Positions 34,371 to 42,033 of a stretch of DNA of 64,000 bases are shown piece after piece (position 1 is the stretch's first letter; every line of letters starts with the position of its first letter). The stretch spans positions 310,001 to 374,000 of the forward strand of contig CAWDWD010000011.1 in NCBI GenBank assembly GCA_963805915.1, written 5' to 3'. This stretch comes from JAEULH01 sp963805915. Its GTDB lineage: Bacteria; Pseudomonadota; Alphaproteobacteria; Rhodospirillales; Defluviicoccaceae. The notes below the pieces were generated by a model. The model worked only from the letters and a program-made list of their open reading frames with translations. It was not told where the DNA came from and ran no database searches. A program made the position numbers and the translations under genes.

Positions 34371-35783
34371 ATGCGCCGCAACCGCCGAACCAAGATGGTC
34401 GCCACGCTCGGGCCGAGCAGCCGTACCGGGGAGATGATCGATCGTCTCGTCGAGGCTGGCGCCGACGTCTTTCGGCTGAACTTCAGCCACGGCACGCACG
34501 CCGATCACGCCGAGCTGTTGCGCCTGATCCGGGCAGCGGAGGCGCGATTTAAAACGCCGCTGGGGGTATTCGCCGATCTCCAGGGGCCGAAGCTGCGGCT
34601 CGGCATCTTCGCCGATGGGCCGGTTCAGGTTGAAACCGGCGGCCGGTTTCGCCTCGACCTCGACGATGAGCCGGGGACCTCGCGCCGTGCCCCGCTGCCG
34701 CATCCCGAAATTTTCGCCGTCATCAAGGTCGGGACCAATCTGCTGCTCGACGACGGCAAGGTCCGCCTCGAAGTGACGTCGCTCGGCGCCGACTACGCCG
34801 AGACCCGGGTCCTCGTCGGCGGCGTATTGTCCGATCGCAAGGGGGTCAATCTTCCGGACGTCCTGTTGCAGGTTTCGCCGCTGACCAAGAAGGATCGCTG
34901 CGATCTGGAATTTGCCCTCGGTCTCGGCATAACCATGGTCGCGCTATCCTTCGTTCAGCAACCCGCGGATCTGGTCGAGGCCCGCGAGCTGATCGCCGGG
35001 CGCGCAAGCCTGATCGCCAAGATGGAAAGACCTTCGGCGATCGAGCACCTCTATCGCATTGTCGACGAGGCCGATGTGCTCATGGTTGCGCGCGGCGATC
35101 TCGGCGTCGAGATGCCGCCGGAAGATGTCCCGTCATTGCAAAAGCGGATCATCCGGGCCTGCCGTTACGCCGGCAAGCCGGTGATCGTTGCGACCCAGAT
35201 GCTGGAGTCGATGATGATCTCGCCGACGCCGACCCGGGCCGAGGCGTCCGACGTCGCCAGCGCCGTCTACGAAGGTGTCGACGCGGTCATGCTGTCGGGC
35301 AAGTCGGCCGCCGGCAAGTACCCGCGCGAGGCCGTCGCGATAATGGATCGGATCATCCGCCGCACCGAGCGCGATTGGCCCTATCAGCGCATTATCGATG
35401 CCGATCGGGCGATCCCGGAGACGACATCGGCCGATGCCATCACCGCCGCCGCCAAACAGGTCGCCGCAACCGTATCGGCGGCGGCCATCGTCACCTTTAC
35501 CTGCAGCGGCTCGACCACCTTGCGCGCGTCGCGCGAGCGCCCCTCGGTGCCCATCCTCGCGCTTACCCCCAACGCGACCGTCGCGCATAACCTTGCCTTG
35601 TCATGGGGTGTGCACCCGATCCAGGTCGAAACATTTCACGCCTTTGACCGGATGGTCGAACAGGCCATCCAGTGCGCCGTGGCCGAGGGCTTCGCGCAAT
35701 CCGGCGATCGGATTGTCATTACCGCCGGGTTGCCGTTCGAGACCCCCGGCACGACCAACGCGTTGCATATTTTCACCATCTGA
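34371..35783 (+). CDS. pyk: Pyruvate kinase
   Basis: A 470-residue glycolytic enzyme converting phosphoenolpyruvate and ADP to pyruvate and ATP. The N-terminus KMVATLGPSSRTGEMIDRLV and NFSHG are standard, as is FADLQGPKLRLGIFADG. The active-site region has the Lys in ASLIAKMERPSAIE, and MVARGDLGVEMP, CRYAGKPVIVATQMLESM and VMLSGKSAAGKYPREAV. The C-terminal domain ends with HNLALSWGVHPIQVE and DRIVITAGLPFETPGTTNA. ATG 34371 was chosen because conserved residues begin four codons later; the in-frame ATG 34245 adds an unrelated stretch. It could feed pyruvate to NifJ. Confidence 0.96.
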   Translation: MRRNRRTKMVATLGPSSRTGEMIDRLVEAGADVFRLNFSHGTHADHAELLRLIRAAEARFKTPLGVFADLQGPKLRLGIFADGPVQVETGGRFRLDLDDEPGTSRRAPLPHPEIFAVIKVGTNLLLDDGKVRLEVTSLGADYAETRVLVGGVLSDRKGVNLPDVLLQVSPLTKKDRCDLEFALGLGITMVALSFVQQPADLVEARELIAGRASLIAKMERPSAIEHLYRIVDEADVLMVARGDLGVEMPPEDVPSLQKRIIRACRYAGKPVIVATQMLESMMISPTPTRAEASDVASAVYEGVDAVMLSGKSAAGKYPREAVAIMDRIIRRTERDWPYQRIIDADRAIPETTSADAITAAAKQVAATVSAAAIVTFTCSGSTTLRASRERPSVPILALTPNATVAHNLALSWGVHPIQVETFHAFDRMVEQAIQCAVAEGFAQSGDRIVITAGLPFETPGTTNALHIFTI

Positions 35784-35875
35784 CGGATCGAAGCGGCGTT
35801 CGCGGATGGCCGCGCACAGGCGCCGGCTCGAGCCGCGCCCGCGGTCGCGGAGCGGAAAGGCGTGCACCGGGCGCA

Positions 35876-36751
35876 ATGATCAGTCAGCTATTTTCCATCA
35901 TCGCTCCGGTCTTCATCTGTGCCGCCATCGGCTTCTTTTGGGTCAAGCTCGGGCAGCCCTATGATGTCGACCAGGTGACGACGCTGGTCACCAACATCGG
36001 CGTGCCATGCCTCGTTTTTCATACGCTCGCCAACATCGAGCTCGGCGGCGAGGCCCTGGCCGCGATGGCCGGCGCAACTTTTGCAGCGCTCGTCGTCTGC
36101 CTTGTGCTGTCGAGCGCGATCTTGCGTCTGGCGGGGCTGTCGCAGCGCGCCTTTCTGCCGGCGCTGACCTTTCCCAACAGCGGCAACATGGGGATGCCGC
36201 TGTGCTACCTCGCGTTCGGCGATACCGGCCTGGCGATGGCGATCGGCGTGTTCACGGTCTACTGCGCGGCGCAGTTCACCTTCGGAATATCGCTCGCCTC
36301 CGGCAAGCTGTCCCTCGCGGCGCTTGCCCGCGTGCCGCTGCTTTACGCCGTGCCGCTGGCGCTTGCGTTCCTGATCGGCGGGGCGAGGCCGCCGGCGTGG
36401 ATCAACGCGACGACAAAGCTGCTCGGCGATCTCAGCATTCCGATGATGCTGATCACACTTGGCGTGTCGCTCGCAAGCCTCACCGTCAGCCGTTTGCCGC
36501 GTGGCCTCGCCCTGGCGGCGTTGCGTCTGGTCATGGGATTCGCGGTCGGTCTTTCGCTGGCAACGGTTTTTGGTCTCGACGGAATCGCGCGTGGCGTCCT
36601 GATCGTTCAGACGGCCATGCCGGTCGCGGTTTTCAACTACCTTTTCGCCGAGCGCTACCAGACCGCGCCGGCCGATGTCGCCGGCATGGTCGTGCTCTCG
36701 ACCGCCATGTCGTTCGCGACGCTGCCCGCGCTCCTCTGGTATGTCCTTTGA
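35876..36751 (+). CDS. AEC-family (auxin efflux carrier-like) transporter
   Basis: A 291-residue integral membrane protein with about ten segments. It begins MISQLFSIIAPVFICAAIGF, then VTTLVTNIGVPCLVFHTLAN with the family cross-over motif (NIGxPCLVF), and has FPNSGNMGMPLCYLAFG near residue 100. The second repeat includes LLGDLSIPMMLITLGVSLAS, and the end QTAMPVAVFNYLFAERYQ is conserved. It exports an unknown small organic compound, often an acid such as malate or malonate. ATG 35876 gives the conserved start; there is an in-frame upstream ATG without similarity. It overlaps rarD by 11 bp, so both are probably co-transcribed. Confidence 0.9.
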   Translation: MISQLFSIIAPVFICAAIGFFWVKLGQPYDVDQVTTLVTNIGVPCLVFHTLANIELGGEALAAMAGATFAALVVCLVLSSAILRLAGLSQRAFLPALTFPNSGNMGMPLCYLAFGDTGLAMAIGVFTVYCAAQFTFGISLASGKLSLAALARVPLLYAVPLALAFLIGGARPPAWINATTKLLGDLSIPMMLITLGVSLASLTVSRLPRGLALAALRLVMGFAVGLSLATVFGLDGIARGVLIVQTAMPVAVFNYLFAERYQTAPADVAGMVVLSTAMSFATLPALLWYVL

Positions 36752-37655
36752 GATGATTAAGCCCGACCCCGAAACCCCGGCGACGCGCGCGGCGGTGGGC
36801 GTCGCCTGCGCCAGCGGCGCCTACGCCATGTGGGGTCTCTTTCCGGTCTACTTCAAAGCGGTGGCGGGCATTCCCGCGCTCGAGGTGCTGGCCCATCGGG
36901 TCGTCTGGTCGGTTGTGGTCGTCGCCGCGTTGCTGGTGTTCCAGCGGGGCTGGGGCGCGGTGGTGGGCGCGCTGAAGGCTCCGCGGCTGGTTCTCACCCT
37001 GACGGCATCGGCGAGCATCATCTCGCTCAACTGGGGCGTGTTCATCTGGGCGGTGGGCGAGGGGCGGATTCTCGAATGCAGCCTCGGCTACTACATCAAT
37101 CCGCTGGTCAGCGTCATGTTCGGTGTCGCCGTGCTTGGCGAACGCCTGCGCTGGATCCAGTGGCTGGCGGTCGCACTGGCCACCGCCGGCGTCGCATTCG
37201 AAATTGTCGCCTTTGGGACGGTCCCCTGGGTCGCGTTGACCCTGGCGATAAGCTTCGCGCTCTACGGCCTGATCCGCAAAATCGCGCCGGTCGATCCGGT
37301 GTCCGGCCTGTTCATCGAAACGTTGCTGCTGTGCCCGCTGGCGCTGGCCTATCTGGCGTATCTGGCGACGCACGGCGGCGGGCACTTTCTCGCCGCGGGT
37401 TGGCGCACGGATGCGCTGCTGGCCCTGGCCGGACCGGTGACGGCGCTACCCCTGCTCTTGTTCGTCGCCGGAGCGCAGCGGATCCGGCTCGCGACCATCG
37501 GCCTGCTGCAATACATCGCCCCGACCGGCCACTTCCTGCTCGCGATATTCGCCTATGGCGAGCGGTTCACGCCGGCCCATGTCGGCACGTTTGCCCTGAT
37601 CTGGCTGGCGCTCGCCATCTACACGCTGAGCGTCCTGCCGCGTAGGCGCTTGTAG
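36741..37655 (+). CDS. rarD: RarD / EamA-family permease
   Basis: A 304-residue drug/metabolite transporter with ten membrane segments. The family start is AVGVACASGAYAMWGLFPVY, followed by EVLAHRVVWSVVVVAALLVF and the second-segment NWGVFIWAVGEGRILECSLG. Later parts include YYINPLVSVMFGVAVLGERL and GLLQYIAPTGHFLLAIFAYGE, with the RarD hallmark loop preceding the final helix. The start is ATG 36741 or 36753; the former overlaps the previous stop. Substrate unknown in most RarD proteins. Its 3' end is overlapped on the opposite strand by a hypothetical gene. Confidence 0.9.
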   Translation: MSFEMIKPDPETPATRAAVGVACASGAYAMWGLFPVYFKAVAGIPALEVLAHRVVWSVVVVAALLVFQRGWGAVVGALKAPRLVLTLTASASIISLNWGVFIWAVGEGRILECSLGYYINPLVSVMFGVAVLGERLRWIQWLAVALATAGVAFEIVAFGTVPWVALTLAISFALYGLIRKIAPVDPVSGLFIETLLLCPLALAYLAYLATHGGGHFLAAGWRTDALLALAGPVTALPLLLFVAGAQRIRLATIGLLQYIAPTGHFLLAIFAYGERFTPAHVGTFALIWLALAIYTLSVLPRRRL

Positions 37656-38375
37656 GCGCCGGCGCTTGCCGAACGCCGGCCCGCTCGGCGCGCCGGAGCA
37701 CAGCGCCGCCCTGGTCGCGAAGCCGAGCCTCTCCTTGCCTTCGTCTTGTCGCCGCGGCGTCGACGCGGCCGGCACCGCCGCCCGCGCAGGTCTGAACGCG
37801 ATGACATTGTCGCCGCCCACGGCCTCGCTTGTCCCGCCGGTCTTGGCCGCGGATCGTGGCGTCTGGACGCGGCGAGCGGCAAGGCCCGCTGCCCTGTCGC
37901 TGCGGAATGGCCGGCGCGCGCTTTCCTGGCCGCTCCACAGATCCATCGCCTTGCGCAGGGCCTCGGCGACGTGGGAGCGGTTGCCGACGTCGCTCGGATG
38001 GAGCAGGTTCGCTTCGACCAGGGCGTGCAGGTGATCGTCGTTGACCCGCACCGAATAGACGTGTTCGGCCAATTCGCAAGCCCGGCTGTTATGGTCTGAA
38101 ACCAAGCCAAGGGAGGCCGACCGGCGGCGCAGCATTTCCGCGTGGTCGAGGCGCTCAATGGCCGCCGCGCGGGATTGCTCGCTGTTGGCCAAGGCGCGGT
38201 TGAGCCGACTGACCTGCCCGCGCAGCGCAACGAGCTGGGTCTTCACCCGCGAGAGCAGGTCATGACCGAACACTCCCGCCGTCACTGAAGCCGTCACCGG
38301 AGCCGCCGTCGTCGCCGGCGCCCGCCGCGTTCGCGCGTCACCATCGGCCTCGGCCGATCCGATGTCCTCCGCCAC
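37446..38375 (-). CDS. Hypothetical coiled-coil protein, 3' end overlaps rarD
   Basis: The 309-residue frame contains a plausible protein core: HDLLSRVKTQLVALRGQVSR then LNRALANSEQSRAAAIERLD (coiled coil, about residues 40-80), and a domain with ACELAEHVYSVRVNDDHLHA, LVEANLLHPSDVGNRSHVAE and ALRKAMDLWSGQ (short helices with a bent-helix look). The last 70 residues are the antisense of rarD and are not expected to be conserved, so the true stop may be lost to an indel near 37660. No database family is recognised. ATG 38375; the gene is 150 bp from the IS1595-type element. Confidence 0.5.
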   Translation of the reverse strand: MAEDIGSAEADGDARTRRAPATTAAPVTASVTAGVFGHDLLSRVKTQLVALRGQVSRLNRALANSEQSRAAAIERLDHAEMLRRRSASLGLVSDHNSRACELAEHVYSVRVNDDHLHALVEANLLHPSDVGNRSHVAEALRKAMDLWSGQESARRPFRSDRAAGLAARRVQTPRSAAKTGGTSEAVGGDNVIAFRPARAAVPAASTPRRQDEGKERLGFATRAALCSGAPSGPAFGKRRRLQAPTRQDAQRVDGERQPDQGKRADMGRREPLAIGEYREQEVAGRGDVLQQADGREPDPLRSGDEQEQG

Positions 38376-38498
38376 TGGCGTCTCCCTTGCCTCAGCCGCG
38401 CGCGGCTAAGCATTCTCATTTTCTCCAGGATATCCGACGACGACGGCCGCCGCGATAGGAGAATTGCGGGCATATTGTACTTGACGTACCCATAGGAA

Positions 38499-39461
38499 TG
38501 ATAGGTTAGCTCCATCAGGAGTTTAGACCGATGCCGTCCGTTCTCGCCGCCAAGCATTTCCACGATGAGGCCGCCGCCTACGAGTTCGTCGAGGCGCGTA
38601 TCTGGCCGAACGGCCCCGTTTGCCCACATTGCGGCGGTGTCGAGCGCATCAGCCGGATGGGCGGCAAGAGCACCCGGATCGGCGCCTACAAGTGCTACCA
38701 GTGCCGCAAGCCCTTCACCGTCAAGATCGGCACCGCCTTTGAGACCAGCCACGTTGCGATGCACCTTTGGTTGCAGGCGATCTTTCTCATGTCGTCGAGC
38801 AAGAAGGGCATCAGCAGCAACCAGCTCCATCGCACCTTGGGTGTGACCCTGAAAACCGCTTGGTTCATGTCGCACCGCATCCGCGAGACCATGCGCGACT
38901 GGCGCGCTCGATCCGCTCGGCGGCAACGGCAAGATCGTCGAGGCCGATGAAACCTATTTCGGCAAGCGCGAGACCCGCGGCCGTCTCCGAGCAGCGCCGC
39001 GGCCGCCCCTACAAGAACAAGGGCGGGCTCAGCGAGAAGCGCGCTGTCGTCGGTCTAGTCGAACGTGGCGGCAGTGTCCGCACCTTCCACGTCGCCCAGG
39101 CGACCAAGGTCAACGTGCAAGGGCTGGTGATCGCCAACGTGCTCGGCGAGACTTCCCTGCACACCGACGAAAGCCGGCTCTACAACGAGATGGCCAAGCA
39201 CTTCGCCAGCCACGATGCGGTCAAGCACACCGCTGGCGAGTACGTTCGCGGCACCGTCCACACCAACGCCATCGAGGGCTATTTCTCGGTGTTCAAGCGC
39301 GGGATGCGCGGCACCTACCAGCACTGCGCCGAGAAGCACTTGCATCGCTACCTCAGCGAGTTCGATTTCCGCCACAATCATCGAATCGCCCTCGACGTTG
39401 ATGACGTGGCCCGCGCTGACCATATTTTGGCTGGTGTGGTTGGCAAGAGACTGACCTATCA
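38499..39461 (+). mobile_element. IS1595-family insertion sequence, inactive
   Basis: Short inverted repeats bound the transposase: TGATAGGT at 38499-38506 and ACCTATCA at 39454-39461. Beyond these 8 bp the ends differ, so true ends may be a few bases further out. The flanking DNA is AT-richer than the chromosome. The inner transposase has two frameshifts. Confidence 0.6.
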
Positions 39462-39480
39462 AACGACTAGTGGAAGGTGA
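38531..39480 (+). pseudogene. IS1595-family transposase, two frameshifts
   Basis: The restored protein is about 315 residues. It starts with the zinc-ribbon domain (VCPHCGGVERISRMGGKSTR and CYQCRKPFTV), then the ISXO2-like DDE domain: KKGISSNQLHRTLGVTLKTA, then after a frame change near 38905 the sequence NGKIVEADETYFGKRET (first catalytic Asp), and after a second change near 38978 EQRRGRPYKNKGGLSEKRAV, TSLHTDESRLYNEM and HTNAIEGYFSVFKRGMRGTY (Asn/Glu region). Both frame changes are small indels in GC-rich DNA. The catalytic residues are retained. Confidence 0.85.
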
Positions 39481-39488
39481 GATGCCCC

Positions 39489-39704
39489 ATGGCGTCTGGA
39501 GACCAAGCCGATACCGACCGAAGGCCGAAGCCAAGCGGCAAAAAGAAGAAGAAGAAGCTTAGTCAAAAGGAACAGTCCGAGCGGTTCATCGAGATTGCTC
39601 GGGCGCTTGAGGCTGAAGAGAGTGGGGAGGCATTCGAGCGCGCAGTCGGCGAAATAATTACTCCACGTCGAGGGGGCAAACAAGATTTAACCGACGGCGG
39701 CTAG
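39489..39704 (+). CDS. Small Lys-rich hypothetical protein
   Basis: A 71-residue protein with a run of six lysines (SGKKKKKKLSQKEQSERFIE) and an amphipathic acidic helix (IARALEAEESGEAFERAVGE). No signal peptide or membrane segment. I remember similar small proteins next to transposase or accessory genes in Alphaproteobacteria, but the function is unknown. ATG 39489 is favoured because AAGGTGAG is seven bases upstream; a GTG at 39477 is weaker. Its stop overlaps the end of the DUF262-HNH gene by 18 bp on the opposite strand. It may belong to the IS1595-type insertion event. Confidence 0.55.
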   Translation: MASGDQADTDRRPKPSGKKKKKKLSQKEQSERFIEIARALEAEESGEAFERAVGEIITPRRGGKQDLTDGG

Positions 39705-41045
39705 TCGTTCCTTGTATCCGCTATTACAGTACGGGTGCGTTACCTGCGCGTTTCTCGCGCTGTTGTCGCCTCCATCGGCACGTCTCGTCACGTGATCTGA
39801 GCTCATGGAGTTCCGATGAACTAGTCCGCCGCACATTCCGCAACGAACCCCAGACGAATGAAGTTCGGTCATGAATGCGGCTGATTTGACACTCGATGAG
39901 AAGCTAGTTCTCCGAGACGTGCCGTCACCCCGGATTGGTTGCGGCGACAATAGAAACCCGAAACGGCTATCCTTCCCTACCGCTTGAACAACTTCGTCTT
40001 CAGAATCTCCAGACCAAAAACGCTCAAGCGACTTCTCCAAGAACGCTTCAATAGCTGGGCGACTTCGATGGCCAGCACCTTGGCTTTTCACGATAAGTGT
40101 AAAGGCCTCTTTGTGGTTCATCAGAAACTGCTCGAAGTCCTTCCGCGAGGTGCAAAACTGTGAGAACAGCCTGCGGTCCAATAGTTTCTGTACCACCTGT
40201 ACTACGGCCAGAAAGGCAACAGGCTGGAACGCGCCGCCGCGTGTGTAGAAGTACACCAGAGGGTGCAAACCCAGAGACCATACATAATCCGTTGTGATAA
40301 ATTTGAGCCGCTTGTTAATGGCAACCAAGTACGCGATAGTTTGATCTCCATCGTCATCTCGTTCTTTTAGTTCGCCCTTTGAAACACCATTTACCAGATT
40401 GACGAAATCAAAGATGAATGGCAGCGAGCTGTATCCTCGCCCGGCAACCGGAACATCTGAGCTGCGAATAGATGCGTCCCTGAGAGGAGGTGCGTAAAGT
40501 GCTTCATAAATTTCTTTCCCCAGGGATTCGATCTGGCTTTGTCTATCTAGTGAAAAATGCCCCCAATATTTGTGTCCGACCCCACCCCTGTTAATTGCGC
40601 GTGAAGCGATGGCATTCGCCATCACGCGCCCCTTCAGGATCTTCTTCTCGATGGGGTCAACAGGCGTCGGAGCTTGATTGATTTTGAAGAATGAGCGTTC
40701 AGCTCCCTTTGCATCGTCCTGCGGCACCCATTGCACCAGAAAGGAGTTCGTCGCGAAATTCGCTAGCCTCACCTCTGTGTTTTCTGGAACGTGCCTACGG
40801 GTACGCGCCATGTCCTGATATGACGCATACGAGCCGACGTTCTTGTTCACCAACTCCCGGGTTTTCCGCGCAATTTCAATCTGCTCGACTGGGATGAAGT
40901 TGTCAAAATAGTCAATCGATCTAGATTTGTCTCCATAGTCATCAAAAATCCACGCTAACATAGCGCTAATGCGATGAGCGCCATCGATTACAAATATATA
41001 CTGGCGGCACTCGGCCGCTGGGAAGGGGTTCGAAGATGACCGCAC
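39687..41045 (-). CDS. DUF262-HNH protein, 5' truncated
   Basis: A 452-residue frame. The DUF262 nucleotide-binding/hydrolase domain is present from the second conserved block: QYIFVIDGAHRISAMLAWIF with the DGxHR motif, then SYASYQDMARTRRHVP, SFFKINQAPTPVDPIEKKIL, and a helical middle. The C-terminal HNH/zinc-finger nuclease reads RCGMCGGLVHRNSMSSDHVT, RRADGGDNSARNAQVTHPYC, with CxxC, DH and N residues of the betabetaalpha-metal fold. Such DUF262/HNH proteins are related to GmrS/GmrD-type modification-dependent restriction. The expected N-terminal 60-80 residues are missing: the frame begins in antisense of the epimerase start region. GC is lower than in neighbours. Probably inactivated. Confidence 0.75.
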   Translation of the reverse strand: MRSSSNPFPAAECRQYIFVIDGAHRISAMLAWIFDDYGDKSRSIDYFDNFIPVEQIEIARKTRELVNKNVGSYASYQDMARTRRHVPENTEVRLANFATNSFLVQWVPQDDAKGAERSFFKINQAPTPVDPIEKKILKGRVMANAIASRAINRGGVGHKYWGHFSLDRQSQIESLGKEIYEALYAPPLRDASIRSSDVPVAGRGYSSLPFIFDFVNLVNGVSKGELKERDDDGDQTIAYLVAINKRLKFITTDYVWSLGLHPLVYFYTRGGAFQPVAFLAVVQVVQKLLDRRLFSQFCTSRKDFEQFLMNHKEAFTLIVKSQGAGHRSRPAIEAFLEKSLERFWSGDSEDEVVQAVGKDSRFGFLLSPQPIRGDGTSRRTSFSSSVKSAAFMTELHSSGVRCGMCGGLVHRNSMSSDHVTRRADGGDNSARNAQVTHPYCNSGYKERLAAVG

Positions 41046-42004
41046 TTGTTACCGGCGCCGCCGGCTTTATCGGCTTTCATGTCGCCCATGCCTTCGCCAA
41101 GCGCGGCGAAGCGGTGATCGGGATCGACAACATGCAAAAGAGCCACGACCCGGCGCTGACGCAAGGCCGGCTCGACGCGCTCGGCGGGCTCGAGGGCTTC
41201 GCCTTCAAACAGGTGGACGTAGCCGACCGCGAAGCGATGCGTCGGCTGTTCGCCGCCAACCCCGATATCGATGCGATCGTTCATCTCGCCGGCCAGGCCG
41301 GGGTGCGCTACTCGGTCGAAAATCCGTACATCTACCTGCGCAACAATATCGAGGCGTTCGTCGTCCTGCTTGAAACCATGCGCTCGCTGCCGGCGCTGAA
41401 ACACATGGTCTATGCCTCTTCATCATCGGTCTACGGCGCCAACGCCAAGCTGCCGTTTTCCATCGAGGACAAGGCCGACAGTCCGGTATCGCTCTACGGC
41501 GCGACCAAGAAGGCGATGGAGGTGATCGGCCATTCCTACGCGCGGATGTACGATCTGCGCCTGTCGGGCCTGCGGTTCTTCACGGTCTACGGTCCGTGGG
41601 GCCGGCCGGACATGGCGGCGTACATGTTCACCCGCAAGATCATCGCCGGCGAGCCGATCCAGATTTACAACGACGGTCGGATGCGGCGGGACTTCACCTA
41701 CATCGACGACATCGTCGCCGGCGTTCTCGGCTGCCTCGACCATCCGCCGGCGGCGGGGACCCACCGGGTCTACAATCTCGGCAACCATCGCAGCGAAGCC
41801 CTGTCGGACTTCATCGGCGCGATCGAGAGCGCCGCCGGCAGGAAGGCGGTGAAGGAATACCTACCGATGCAGGCGGGCGACATGGTCGAGACCTACGCCG
41901 ACATCGAGGCCTCGCGCCGTGACTTCGGTTTCGATCCGAAGATCGGGATCGTCGAGGGCATGGCCCGCTTCGTCGCGTGGTACCGCGACTACTACAAGCT
42001 TTGA
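41036..42004 (+). CDS. NAD-dependent epimerase, UDP-glucuronate 4-epimerase type
   Basis: A 322-residue extended short-chain dehydrogenase. The NAD-binding motif is TALVTGAAGFIGFHVAHAFA (GxxGxxG), and the catalytic Ser/Tyr/Lys are in VYASSSSVYG and SLYGATKKAMEVI. The sugar-binding segment FFTVYGPWGRPDMAAYMFTR and RRDFTYIDDIVAGVLGCLD match UDP-glucuronate epimerases, which make UDP-galacturonate for polysaccharides. The conserved C-terminal MQAGDMVETYADIEASRRDF is also there. It starts immediately after the broken DUF262-HNH frame on the opposite strand. UDP-glucose 4-epimerase activity is an alternative. Confidence 0.85.
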   Translation: MTALVTGAAGFIGFHVAHAFAKRGEAVIGIDNMQKSHDPALTQGRLDALGGLEGFAFKQVDVADREAMRRLFAANPDIDAIVHLAGQAGVRYSVENPYIYLRNNIEAFVVLLETMRSLPALKHMVYASSSSVYGANAKLPFSIEDKADSPVSLYGATKKAMEVIGHSYARMYDLRLSGLRFFTVYGPWGRPDMAAYMFTRKIIAGEPIQIYNDGRMRRDFTYIDDIVAGVLGCLDHPPAAGTHRVYNLGNHRSEALSDFIGAIESAAGRKAVKEYLPMQAGDMVETYADIEASRRDFGFDPKIGIVEGMARFVAWYRDYYKL

Positions 42005-42033
42005 TGCAACCGGTTCGCCGCGCGCGCCGGTGC

